Made by a program: the position numbers and the translations under genes
NCBI GenBank assembly: GCA_016872605.1
Contig: VGZI01000022.1
Span: 1-48,707, forward strand
DNA: 48,707 nt
From: Planctomycetota bacterium
GTDB taxonomy: Bacteria > Planctomycetota > Planctomycetia > Gemmatales > Gemmataceae
Direction: 5' to 3'
Shown here: one piece after another, positions 8,953 to 16,483 of the stretch
Layout of the letters: every line of letters begins with the position of its first letter
Numbering within the stretch: position 1 is the first letter of the stretch
Notes under the pieces: generated by a model
What the model was told of the DNA's origin: nothing
What the model saw: only the letters and a program-made list of their open reading frames with translations
Databases searched by the model: none

Positions 8953-9203
8953 GCCGATATCGCCCAGTCATCGCACCGAGTGCAAGGAAGGAATTAAAGC
9001 AATTGCCGACAAAGATCGCCAAACATCTGGTCGAAGCCATTGAGGCACTTGCAGAGGATCCTCGTCCCCACGGCTGCCTGAAGCTTGAAGGGGCTCATAG
9101 TCAATTCCGAATTCGTGTCGGTGACTATTGCTTGGTGTGCTCAATCGAGGACGATATCTTGACGGTGCTGCTCATTCGGGTCCGTCACCGCAAGGAAGAA
9201 TAG
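8949..9203 (+). CDS. RelE/ParE-family toxin
   Basis: 84 residues starting at GTG 8949: MSRYRPVIAPSARKELKQLP, then IAKHLVEAIEALAEDPRPHG, CLKLEGAHSQFRIRVGDYCL and a C-terminal VLLIRVRHRKEE. This is the compact RelE/ParE fold with the typical 'yRiRvGdYRvvy..ed' strand and a C-terminal 'vghR..' basic end. Family members are ribosome-dependent mRNA endonucleases (RelE) or gyrase inhibitors (ParE); the sequence alone does not say which. The frame is intact although the partner antitoxin is interrupted, so the toxin may be inactive, silent or neutralised by another antitoxin. Confidence 0.8.
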   Translation: MSRYRPVIAPSARKELKQLPTKIAKHLVEAIEALAEDPRPHGCLKLEGAHSQFRIRVGDYCLVCSIEDDILTVLLIRVRHRKEE

Positions 9204-9253
9204 TCAAAATACGCCTACCGCTAACCTTCACTTTGTACCGGAGAAACCCACCC

Positions 9254-10687
9254 ATGTTGCACATCCCGATTTCACGTTGGGGCGAAGCCTATGACAGCCT
9301 CGACAAAGATAAGGTCGTTCATTTTGCTAGCGGCGAAGCGCTGGCCGAGGTGAGCCGGGCCAACGGCGGCCTGGTCGAGCGCGACATGCGCTTCGCGGCG
9401 CGTGCCCGGGCCGTCCTGCGCGAGATTCCGATCAAAACGCTGCTCGAGATGGTCAAGAAGGCCGGCGAACTCTATGCCAACGCGACCCTCCCCTTGGGCG
9501 ACGGCACGCAATCGCCGGCGGAGTTCGCACGCATGCAATCGGCGACGACCGGCTTGCCCGAGCATATGTGCAAGTTCAACATGGAGAAGAACCAGTTCGT
9601 CCTCGCCAACATGGAGAAGATCCTCGACTCGCTCACGCGCGGGCTCGATCTCGACATCCTGTCGCGGGGCTACGGCATAGAGCCGCGCGGCGTGCCGGTC
9701 AGCTATCAGTGCCAATCCCCCGTGCTCGGCATGGTGCTGCCGTCGAACTCGCCCGGCGTGCACACGTTATGGTTGCCGATCATTCCGATGCAAGTCGGCC
9801 TCGTGCTGAAGCCAGGCCCGCAAGAGCCGTGGACGCCGTACCGAATGGCCAACGCGTTCATCCAGGCCGGCATTCCGAAGCAGGCGATCGCCATTTATCC
9901 GGGTCTGGGCGACGTCGGCGCCGCAGTTTTGCAGCACTGCCCGCGCAGCCTGATCTTCGGCGGCACCGCGACGGTCGAGCAGTACAAGGGCAACCCGCGC
10001 GTGCAGGCGCATGGCCCCGGCTTTTCCAAGATCATCCTCGGCGACGACAAGGTCGACGAGTGGGAAAAGTACATCGACATCATGTGCGACAGCGTCTTCG
10101 TCAACTCGGGCCGCGGCTGCATCAACTGCTCCGGCGTCTGGGTCAGCCGGCACGGCAAGAAGATCGCCGAGGCGATGGCGGCCAAGATCGGCCCCGTCGA
10201 GCCGCTGCCGCCCGAGGATCCCAAGTCGGCGCTCGCCGCTTTCACCGTGCCGGGCCAGGCTGATGCCATCAATCAGCAGATCGACAACGATTGCAAAGAA
10301 CCGGGCGTCATCGACTTCACCGCCAAGTACGGCAGCCGACTCGTCAAGCGCGAACGCTGCGATTACATGAGGCCGACCGTCATTTATTGTGAGAACCCCG
10401 AGAAAGCGATCGCCAAGAAGGAGTTCATGTTTCCGTTCTCGACGGTGGTCGAATGCCCGCAGAACGACATGCTCGCCAAAATCGGCCCGACGCTGGTCTG
10501 CTCGGCCATCACCGAAGACGCCAAGTTCCAGCGAGCGCTGACCGACGCGACGCACATCGACCGGCTCAACATCGGCCCGATGAAGACAATCGCACTCAAC
10601 TGGCTGCAGCCGCACGAGGGGAGCATCGTCGATTTCCTCTTCCGAGCGCGAGCGTTCCAGTTCGAGAAGGCGTTTATCAAGATTTGA
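9254..10687 (+). CDS. Divergent aldehyde dehydrogenase-superfamily protein
   Basis: About 477 residues with the ALDH fold: NAD-binding region SPVLGMVLPSNSPGVHTLWL, LVLKPGPQEPWTPYRM, IFGGTATVEQYKG, and the catalytic thiol region FVNSGRGCINCSGVWVSR. The glutamate normally found in the 'ELGGKsP' motif is not seen: the equivalent stretch reads AHGPGFSKIIL. A missing general base is known in acylating ALDHs and acyl reductases, so this may reduce an acyl-CoA or another thioester rather than oxidise a free aldehyde; that is inference. The start at ATG 9254 gives MLHIPISRWGEAYDSL. The gene stands alone, 50 bases after the toxin gene. Confidence 0.8.
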   Translation: MLHIPISRWGEAYDSLDKDKVVHFASGEALAEVSRANGGLVERDMRFAARARAVLREIPIKTLLEMVKKAGELYANATLPLGDGTQSPAEFARMQSATTGLPEHMCKFNMEKNQFVLANMEKILDSLTRGLDLDILSRGYGIEPRGVPVSYQCQSPVLGMVLPSNSPGVHTLWLPIIPMQVGLVLKPGPQEPWTPYRMANAFIQAGIPKQAIAIYPGLGDVGAAVLQHCPRSLIFGGTATVEQYKGNPRVQAHGPGFSKIILGDDKVDEWEKYIDIMCDSVFVNSGRGCINCSGVWVSRHGKKIAEAMAAKIGPVEPLPPEDPKSALAAFTVPGQADAINQQIDNDCKEPGVIDFTAKYGSRLVKRERCDYMRPTVIYCENPEKAIAKKEFMFPFSTVVECPQNDMLAKIGPTLVCSAITEDAKFQRALTDATHIDRLNIGPMKTIALNWLQPHEGSIVDFLFRARAFQFEKAFIKI

Positions 10688-10756
10688 TGAGGCGAGTCCG
10701 AGCTTCGCTTAGCGCCCGCATATCGCCTGGCGGGCGCACCAACTGCCGGAGGCAAA

Positions 10757-11481
10757 GTCAGGCCCCTCCTGGATCATTTTCGACCACCATTCAAGAACCA
10801 GATGCCGTCTGAGGGCTTTCACAGCGCCTGGGCGAGCACGATTGTGCAACAGTTGAATGGAGCCGCTTTGCCCGAGGGATACGTCGCGGTGCCGCATGTC
10901 AAGCTCGGCAGTGAGATCGAAGTGGATGTCGCCACGATGAGTCAAGGGGAGGCGTTCGAGGCCCGTTCAAACGGCGGTATCGCAACAGCGGTTTACCGCT
11001 GCCAAAGCCTGCGGTCACTGTTGCCGTCGACTTTGGCGGCATCGACACATTTGAAATCGACGTTTCTAAGCAAGAGGGAGCGCTCAAATTGGTCGGTGCG
11101 ATCGAACTCATCAGTCCCTCTAACAAAGACCGCTCTACGCACCGGCAGGCGTTCGTGCGGAAATGTGCGAGTTTGCTGCAAGAAGGTGTGGGTGTGATCG
11201 TTGTAGACGTTGTCACGAGTCGCATTGCCAATTTGCATGCGGATCTGATTGAGGAGTTGGCGCCGACCGTCACGGCCGAGCTGAACGACGAAGACGCTTT
11301 GTACGCCGTCGCCTATCGCGCTCAACCCGCCGATCATATTGCCGTTTGGCCGGAGCGTCTCAACATCGGTCAACCGCTGCCGACGCTGCCACTATGGTTG
11401 TCGGATCATTTGGCGGTGCCGGTCGACCTAGAGCAAAGTTATGTGGCGGCCTGCAACGCGCTGCGAATTCGCCTGACGTGA
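10757..11481 (+). pseudogene. DUF4058-family gene, start codon lost and frameshifted
   Basis: The first frame reads RPLLDHFRPPFKNQMPSEGF then HSAWASTIVQQLN, LPEGYVAVPHVKLGSEIEVD, up to about 10990. The second frame (one base lost) continues AVTVAVDFGGIDTFEIDVSK, GAIELISPSNKDRSTHRQAF, SLLQEGVGVIVVDVV and runs to the stop at 11481. Together they match the usual layout of this planctomycete family of unknown function. At the expected start the codon is GTC (10757), just after GGAGG at 10748-10752; the first ATG in frame (10802) is inside the conserved region. I infer an inactivated gene with a ruined start and a frameshift near 10990-11010. Confidence 0.65.
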
Positions 11482-11490
11482 CAGGGTTGA

Positions 11491-11679
11491 TCATTTCTGA
11501 AGAATCAGCTTCCCACGCCGCGTGATGCGAAGCACGTAGCGTTCGCCGTCGTGCTCGATGCAAACCTCGCGTCGGCCAGCGAAAAGCGCTTTCGCGGACA
11601 GGACGCGCGGCGGCTCGCTTGATTCCTGCTCGGCCGGCTTGTGCACTTTTTGGCTGTGCTCTGGTTGTTGTTCGGCCAT
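11491..11679 (-). CDS. hemP: Hemin uptake protein HemP
   Basis: A 62-residue protein whose C-terminal half is the HemP signature: VLSAKALFAGRREVCIEHDG then ERYVLRITRRGKLILQK. HemP (HmuP) is a small protein that in Burkholderia and Bradyrhizobium is needed for expression of haem-uptake genes under iron limitation. The N-terminus (MAEQQPEHSQKVHKP) is polar and likely disordered. The start at 11679 is the only Met that gives the family length; the longer open frame upstream crosses the mobile element and is not coding. A TTGACA -35-like box and an overlapping Fur-like box lie 45-60 bases upstream. No haem transporter gene is nearby. Confidence 0.8.
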   Translation of the reverse strand: MAEQQPEHSQKVHKPAEQESSEPPRVLSAKALFAGRREVCIEHDGERYVLRITRRGKLILQK

Positions 11680-11710
11680 GTCTGCCCCCCCATACTCGAC
11701 CGTTTTGGAT

Positions 11711-11739
11711 ACACTACAGATACTGATACTCAGTGTCAA
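11711..11739 (-). promoter_or_regulatory. hemP promoter with Fur-like box
   Basis: Read on the minus strand: TTGACA (11739-11734), 17 bases, then TAGTGT (11716-11711, weak -10). The 15-mer TGACACTGAGTATCA at 11738-11724 matches the 7-1-7 Fur consensus TGATAATnATTATCA at 11 of 14 positions and overlaps the -35 box, so iron-bound Fur would block transcription. Position and target gene fit; binding itself is inferred. Confidence 0.5.
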
Positions 11740-11766
11740 TAAAGAAAGACGAGCGCGACGTCGGCC

Positions 11767-11924
11767 GGGTGCACGACATGGCTTGCAAACGGCTCGGGAG
11801 GGCGAGGCTCCTGCCGAGCCGCGAGCCCGCGAAAAACTTGATTTCGGACGAGTATCCTGTCGCTTCCGGCTCGGCAGGAGCCTCGCCCTCCCGAAGCAGG
11901 CCACGCAGACCATGTCGTGCACCC
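11767..11924. mobile_element. 158-bp MITE-like element, copy 1
   Basis: Ends are a perfect 15-bp inverted repeat (gggtgcacgacatgg at 11767-11781, complement at 11910-11924). It is flanked directly by an 8-bp duplication CGTCGGCC (11759-11766 and 11925-11932). Inside is a second perfect inverted repeat with 27-bp arms (11794-11820 and 11868-11894). It encodes nothing plausible. Copy 2 at 36801-36958 has exactly the same length and differs at only about 8 positions. It must have been moved by a transposase encoded elsewhere. Confidence 0.85.
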
Positions 11925-12043
11925 CGTCGGCCAGATGAGGAGGCACTTTCACAGCAGAATAGGCCGCCTTTTCCACAGATGATCTTTCGAAAAATGCCAA
12001 AAAAAACGATTGACGCTTCGAATCAGCACGCCTATCATGTTAT

Positions 12044-12058
12044 TGATATTTAGTGTCA
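12044..12058. promoter_or_regulatory. Second Fur-like box
   Basis: TGATATTTAGTGTCA on the plus strand (reverse TGACACTAAATATCA) matches the 7-1-7 Fur consensus at 11 of 14 positions and resembles the hemP box. It lies 92 bases before the DUF1559 gene and on the other side of the 158-bp element. It could control the DUF1559 gene, or be a distal site of hemP. Confidence 0.35.
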
Positions 12059-12149
12059 ACAAGAGAGTGCTCCGCCACCGCAGCGAGGGTTCTCCTCGCG
12101 TCCGCCGCAACGCACCTCCTTCCTGTCCCTTTTTTCAAAGGAGAGTGCG

Positions 12150-13133
12150 ATGCGACACGCATCCCAACGTCCCGGTTTCACGCTCATCGAGTTGCTGGTC
12201 GTGATTGCGATTATCGCAATCCTGATCGGCCTGTTGATTCCCGCTGTGCAAAAAGTGCGGGCGGCCATGGCCAGAGCGCAGTGTCTGAACCATCTCAAGC
12301 AGATCGCGCTGGCGCTGCATAACTATGAAAACACTAACAAGATGTATCCATCGGTCGATTATCCCGTCGGCGCTACGGGCGATTCGTGGTCCGTGCAAGC
12401 TCGGCTTCTGCCGTACATCGAGCAACAGAATTTGCAGAACCTCATCAATTTCAGTCAGAGTTACAGCGTTCAGGGCGCTGTCACGCAATTCCAGGTGCCC
12501 ATCTATCAGTGTCCGAGCGACCCGAACATTCGCCAGCGACCGGACGGCGCGATAACGCATTTTCCGATTACCTATGGCATCAACCTCGGCTCGTGGTTCG
12601 TCTACAATCCGACTTCTCGACAGGGTGGCGACGGCGCCTTCGTCGTCGGCTTTCCACTGCGACCGGCGTCCTTCACCGACGGCCTGAGCAACACACTCGG
12701 CATGGCCGAGGTCAAGGCGTTCACGCCCTATTTGCGCGACGGCGGCAATCCCGCGCCATGCGGGGGCGGTCCACCCGTCGATCCTACCACCATCGCCGCC
12801 TTCGGGGGCTCATTCAAAACGGACTCCGGCCACACCGAGTGGGTCGATGGACGGGTGCATCAGACGGGCGTCACGATGACCTTCACGCCGAACACGCTAA
12901 CGCCCTATAGCACCGGCGGCGTCGCCTACGACATCGATTTCAACTCCAGCCGAGAGGGCAAGACGACCAACCGCATCACATTCGCGTCGATCACGTCGCG
13001 CAGCTATCATTCCGGCTGCGTCAACGTCCTGCTCATGGACGGCTCGGCTCGCACCGTGGCTGAGTCGATCTCGCTCAGTGTCTGGCGCGCTCTTGGCACC
13101 CGCGCAGGCGGCGAAGCTGTCGGTGATTTCTGA
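12150..13133 (+). CDS. DUF1559 pilin-like (H-X9-DG) protein
   Basis: Type IV pilin/type II pseudopilin-like protein of a family hugely expanded in planctomycetes. It has a class III-type leader: [19 protein letters not shown], with the G/F cleavage site, followed by the hydrophobic helix and [20 protein letters not shown]. The C-terminus has the family's [20 protein letters not shown] motif. It is presumably processed by a prepilin peptidase and held in the membrane or assembled into filaments; its partner is unknown. The start is set by AAAGGAG 9 bases upstream of ATG 12150. A rho-independent terminator follows at 13161. A Fur-like box lies 92 bases upstream, so iron control is possible. Confidence 0.92.
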   Translation: MRHASQRPGFTLIELLVVIAIIAILIGLLIPAVQKVRAAMARAQCLNHLKQIALALHNYENTNKMYPSVDYPVGATGDSWSVQARLLPYIEQQNLQNLINFSQSYSVQGAVTQFQVPIYQCPSDPNIRQRPDGAITHFPITYGINLGSWFVYNPTSRQGGDGAFVVGFPLRPASFTDGLSNTLGMAEVKAFTPYLRDGGNPAPCGGGPPVDPTTIAAFGGSFKTDSGHTEWVDGRVHQTGVTMTFTPNTLTPYSTGGVAYDIDFNSSREGKTTNRITFASITSRSYHSGCVNVLLMDGSARTVAESISLSVWRALGTRAGGEAVGDF

Positions 13134-13160
13134 TTCCGAACGGGCCTCTCCATCCACCTA

Positions 13161-13218
13161 ACGGCGACGAGCCACGGCAGTCTCCACCGCTGCCTGGTTC
13201 GCTCGCCGTTTTTTTTTC
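13161..13218 (+). terminator. Rho-independent terminator after the DUF1559 gene
   Basis: acggcgacgagcc pairs imperfectly with ggttcgctcgccgt, followed by nine T residues and C/T. It begins 28 bases after the stop codon. Confidence 0.75.
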
Positions 13219-13240
13219 TTGAATTTGCGGCGACTCCAGA

Positions 13241-13258
13241 GTACTGAGTACTCAGTAC
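13241..13258. repeat. 18-bp perfect palindrome
   Basis: gtactgagtactcagtac is self-complementary, built from the unit 'agtactgagt'. It lies upstream of the amidohydrolase start. It may be a transcription-factor site or one unit of a dispersed repeat. Confidence 0.5.
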
Positions 13259-13323
13259 CGTCGCTTGGACCAAGTATCTTGAACTTGGGTGCATCCAAGC
13301 CGAGATTCGCTTGGAGACACGTA

Positions 13324-15066
13324 ATGAAGCGTCGCTATCTCCTTCTCATCGGCCTTCTTCTTCCCTTTGTCGTCGAGATCACCCCCGCCGACGAAGTGGA
13401 CAACCCAAAGGTCGCCGACCTCATCATCCACAACGCCAAGGTGTTGACCGTGGACGCCAGGTTCACGATTGCCGAGGCCATTGCCGTCAAGGACGATCGC
13501 ATCATCGCCGTCGGCTCCAACGAAGCGGTGCGCAAACATGCCGGCGCTGCAACCCACATGATCGACGCCAAGGGCAAAAACGTGCTTCCCGGACTGTACG
13601 ACAGTCATACGCATCCGGGCGGCGCGGCAACGAGCGAATCCGACGAGGAGATTCCTTACCTCAAATCGCTCGACGATGTCTTCGGCTACATCCGCAGGAA
13701 GGCGAAAGAGCTTCCCGAGGGCGAATGGATCGTGCTGCGTTTTGCGTTCCCGACGCGATTGAAGGAAGCCCGTTTCCCGACTTTGGCCGAGCTTGATGAG
13801 GTCGCACCGAAACATCCGGTTTATTACAATGCCGGCCCGGCCAGCATGGCAAACTCGATGGCCCTCAAAGTCTCCGGCATCACCAAGGAGACCAAGAATC
13901 CACGCACCGGCGTCATCGTCAAGGACCCCATGACAGGTGAACTGACGGGAATGCTGCGCAATGCCGCCGGGTTATTGAAGGTCAAGGCGCGCAAAGGCGG
14001 TAAGATGGAAGACACGAACCTAGCCCTCAAAAGACTCTTCGCGCTCTACAACTCCTACGGCATCACCAGCATCTCCGATCGTAGCTCCAGCCGCGGCGCC
14101 TTCGATCGCTATCACGCCTTGCTTGCCAACAACGAGTTGACCGTTCGCATCAACGTCTGCCCCAATCTCAACCCGCGCGGCACCCGCGAAGAAATCATCC
14201 TGGCGCTGGAAAGCCTTCCGGGAACGGACAAGAAATTCGGTCCCACCGGCACAGGCGGCGTCTGGATTCGCATCGGCCCGATCAAGTTCTTCCTCGACGG
14301 CGGTATGCTTAACGGCACCGCCTTCATGCGCCAGCCTTGGCCGAAGGGGCCGGCGTATCAGATCACCGAAGACGACTACCGCGGGCTATTGTTCACGTCG
14401 CCCGAAGAAGTCAGGATCATGGCCGAGGAAGCTGCCCGACGCAAGTGGGCGATCACGGCTCACACGGCCGGCGAGGCGGCGATGGACGTGTTGCTCGACG
14501 GCTACGAATTCGCCGACCGCATCGTGCCGATCAAGGGCCTGCGCTTCTGCATCACCCACGCCAACTTCCCGAGCCAAAAGAACCTCGAACGCTGCAAGAG
14601 GCTCGGCGTCTGCGCCGACGTCCAGCCCGCCTGGCTCTACAAGGACGGCGACACGCTCAACAAACTCCTCGACAAGGAACGCATCCGCTGGTTCCAGCCC
14701 TACAAAAGCTGGCTCAAGTACACCACCATCGGCGGCGGCTCGGACCACATGATCAAACTCGACCCGCGCAAGTCCACCAATCCCTGGGACCCCTGGCTCG
14801 GCATCGAAACCGCCGTCACGCGCAAGCTCGAACAGGGAACCGTTCTCGTCCCCGAAGAATGCCTCTCACGAGAGGAAGCCCTCCGCCTTTACACCATCAA
14901 CAACGCGTATCTGGGCCACGAGGAAAAAGAGAAAGGCACGCTTGAGGTCGGTAAGCTCGCCGACTTCATCCTGATCGACCGCGATTACCTCACGACGCCG
15001 GACATCGCCGGTACCCGCGTCCTCAGAACCTACGTCGGCGGAAAGATGGTATTCGAACGGAAGTAA
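13324..15066 (+). CDS. Exported amidohydrolase (YtcJ-like, amidohydrolase_3)
   Basis: 580-residue metal-dependent hydrolase with a signal peptide (MKRRYLLLIGLLLPFVVEIT). Features: ADLIIHNAKVLTVDARFTIA (N-terminal beta-sandwich), the metal site LYDSHTHPGG (HxH), FFLDGGMLNGTAF, AITAHTAGEAAMD and CITHANFPS histidines, TTIGGGSDHM with the catalytic Asp, and a C-terminal GTLEVGKLADFILIDRDYL. This is the YtcJ/N-substituted formamide deformylase-like group; the substrate cannot be read from the sequence. The upstream open frame contains the palindrome at 13241 and no leader, so ATG 13324 is chosen. The gene is separate from the DUF1559 unit by a terminator. Confidence 0.85.
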   Translation: MKRRYLLLIGLLLPFVVEITPADEVDNPKVADLIIHNAKVLTVDARFTIAEAIAVKDDRIIAVGSNEAVRKHAGAATHMIDAKGKNVLPGLYDSHTHPGGAATSESDEEIPYLKSLDDVFGYIRRKAKELPEGEWIVLRFAFPTRLKEARFPTLAELDEVAPKHPVYYNAGPASMANSMALKVSGITKETKNPRTGVIVKDPMTGELTGMLRNAAGLLKVKARKGGKMEDTNLALKRLFALYNSYGITSISDRSSSRGAFDRYHALLANNELTVRINVCPNLNPRGTREEIILALESLPGTDKKFGPTGTGGVWIRIGPIKFFLDGGMLNGTAFMRQPWPKGPAYQITEDDYRGLLFTSPEEVRIMAEEAARRKWAITAHTAGEAAMDVLLDGYEFADRIVPIKGLRFCITHANFPSQKNLERCKRLGVCADVQPAWLYKDGDTLNKLLDKERIRWFQPYKSWLKYTTIGGGSDHMIKLDPRKSTNPWDPWLGIETAVTRKLEQGTVLVPEECLSREEALRLYTINNAYLGHEEKEKGTLEVGKLADFILIDRDYLTTPDIAGTRVLRTYVGGKMVFERK

Positions 15067-15139
15067 TGGCATAACGAGCCGCGCACGCAGTCAGGCGATT
15101 GGCAGGACATCATGGTCCCGCCGGTAGACGCCTGAAACG

Positions 15140-15165
15140 GTAGCGTGGACTAAAGTGCACGCTAC
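15140..15165. repeat. Short inverted repeat GTAGCGTG/CACGCTAC
   Basis: Perfect 8-bp arms with a 10-base spacer between the amidohydrolase and kinase genes. It looks like a worn member of the 'gtgcggact' palindrome type seen at 19431-19482. Confidence 0.45.
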
Positions 15166-15316
15166 AGCGCGCGATGAGTGAACTGAAGTCCATGTTACAG
15201 CCGGAATTTCGCTTCCTGCCGCTCGGCTAGGCGGCGTCGCACCGGCCGCAAGTGCTCGTACAGTTGGGAAATATCAGGTTGTTTGCACGCTTGCCGATGG
15301 GCCCAATGGGCTCGTT

Positions 15317-16468
15317 GTGAAAGCCAAGGATCCTGTTACGGGGAGCAATGTCGCGATCAAGCTCGCGTCGATTGCCATCTTGCGCGACAAAGTGTTGCTA
15401 AAACGCTTTGAGCAAGAATATCGCTCCACCAGCAATCTCGACCACCCCAACATCGTGCGGGCGCTCGAGTTCGGCTGGGTAGGATCCCGACCGTTTATCG
15501 TCTTCGAATACGTCGAAGGCGAGGACATAGGGGCGCGTATCGCCCGCGCCGGCAAGCTGCCGGAAGCCGAGGCGGTTGGGTACATCGTTCAAATCGCCCA
15601 GGGGCTGCATGAGGCGCACAAGAGCGGCATCATTCATTGCGATCTGAAGCCGGACAACATCCTTCTGACGTTGAACGGTCAAGCGAAACTGGCGGACCTC
15701 GGCTTGGCCAAGGACCTCGAATCGAACATGGAGTTGACCTGCGACAATCGCGGGATCGGGACGCCGAACTTCATCGCGCCGGAGCAATTCGGCGACGCCG
15801 AGCATTCCGGGGTTCGATGCGATGTCTACTCGCTCGGCGCAACGTTGTACATGGCGGTCACCGGGAAGATGCCCTTCGCGGGGGCCGATCTGTCGGCGAT
15901 TTTGGAACAGAAACTGGCGGACAAGCTGATGCCGCCCAAGCGCCTCGTTCCGGCGCTGAGCGATCACGTCGATTGGGCAATTCGTCGCGCCCTACTAAAC
16001 GATCCGGATCGGCGATTCGGATCGTGTCCGGAGTTCATCGCCGCGCTTGCGGCCGAAGGCAAGAAGTCCGGATCGCACGTTCTTCGGCCCAGCAAATCCA
16101 TCGGCCGCAAGCCGAGTGCGAAACTGAATCGCCCGGCCAAAGAACGTCGTCGTGCAGTGCGCTACGAATGCGTATTGTCGACCAAGTGCATCATCAATCT
16201 CTCGGTTCACCCCGACGGCGACGATCCGAGCACGCCCTGGGATGCCCAGGTGTGCGATCTGTCGGTCACGGGCATCGGCGTGCTGGTGTCGCGCCGTTTC
16301 GAGCCGGGCAGCGTTGTGTCTCTGGTGCTCGCCAGCAAATCCGGCGACTTTGAGCGCACCCGCCAGGTTCGTGTGTTGCGCGTCACCCGTGCCGAGGGGT
16401 CCGGCTGGTTTGTCGGCTGCGAACTACTGGAGAAACTATCGCGCGACGAGGTACGGCAACTGCTGTGA
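15317..16468 (+). CDS. Ser/Thr protein kinase fused to a PilZ domain
   Basis: Residues 1-245 are an Hanks-type kinase: VAIK lysine K15, catalytic HCDLKPDN (H107-C108-D109, Cys in place of the Arg of HRD), DLG at 127-129 and APEQF at 154. Residues 277-383 are a PilZ domain with R278xxxR282 and D314LSVTG319, the two cyclic-di-GMP binding motifs. It probably links c-di-GMP to phosphorylation in the cytoplasm; no membrane segment is seen. The annotated start GTG 15317 cannot be complete: the same frame upstream (15183-15316) encodes GKYQVVCTLADGPNGLVVKA, i.e. the kinase glycine-rich loop, but has no ATG, GTG or TTG. ATG 15174 opens another frame (MSELKSMLQPEFRFLPLG, stopping at 15228), suggesting a frameshift near 15228. 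Function is likely only if the upstream part is translated. Confidence 0.85.
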   Translation: MKAKDPVTGSNVAIKLASIAILRDKVLLKRFEQEYRSTSNLDHPNIVRALEFGWVGSRPFIVFEYVEGEDIGARIARAGKLPEAEAVGYIVQIAQGLHEAHKSGIIHCDLKPDNILLTLNGQAKLADLGLAKDLESNMELTCDNRGIGTPNFIAPEQFGDAEHSGVRCDVYSLGATLYMAVTGKMPFAGADLSAILEQKLADKLMPPKRLVPALSDHVDWAIRRALLNDPDRRFGSCPEFIAALAAEGKKSGSHVLRPSKSIGRKPSAKLNRPAKERRRAVRYECVLSTKCIINLSVHPDGDDPSTPWDAQVCDLSVTGIGVLVSRRFEPGSVVSLVLASKSGDFERTRQVRVLRVTRAEGSGWFVGCELLEKLSRDEVRQLL

Positions 16469-16483
16469 TCGGCCGTTGGCTCG

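Noticed and set aside
11491..12000. Long 169-residue version of HemP
   Set aside because: The extra N-terminal part is encoded by the 158-bp mobile element; the family length starts at 11679.
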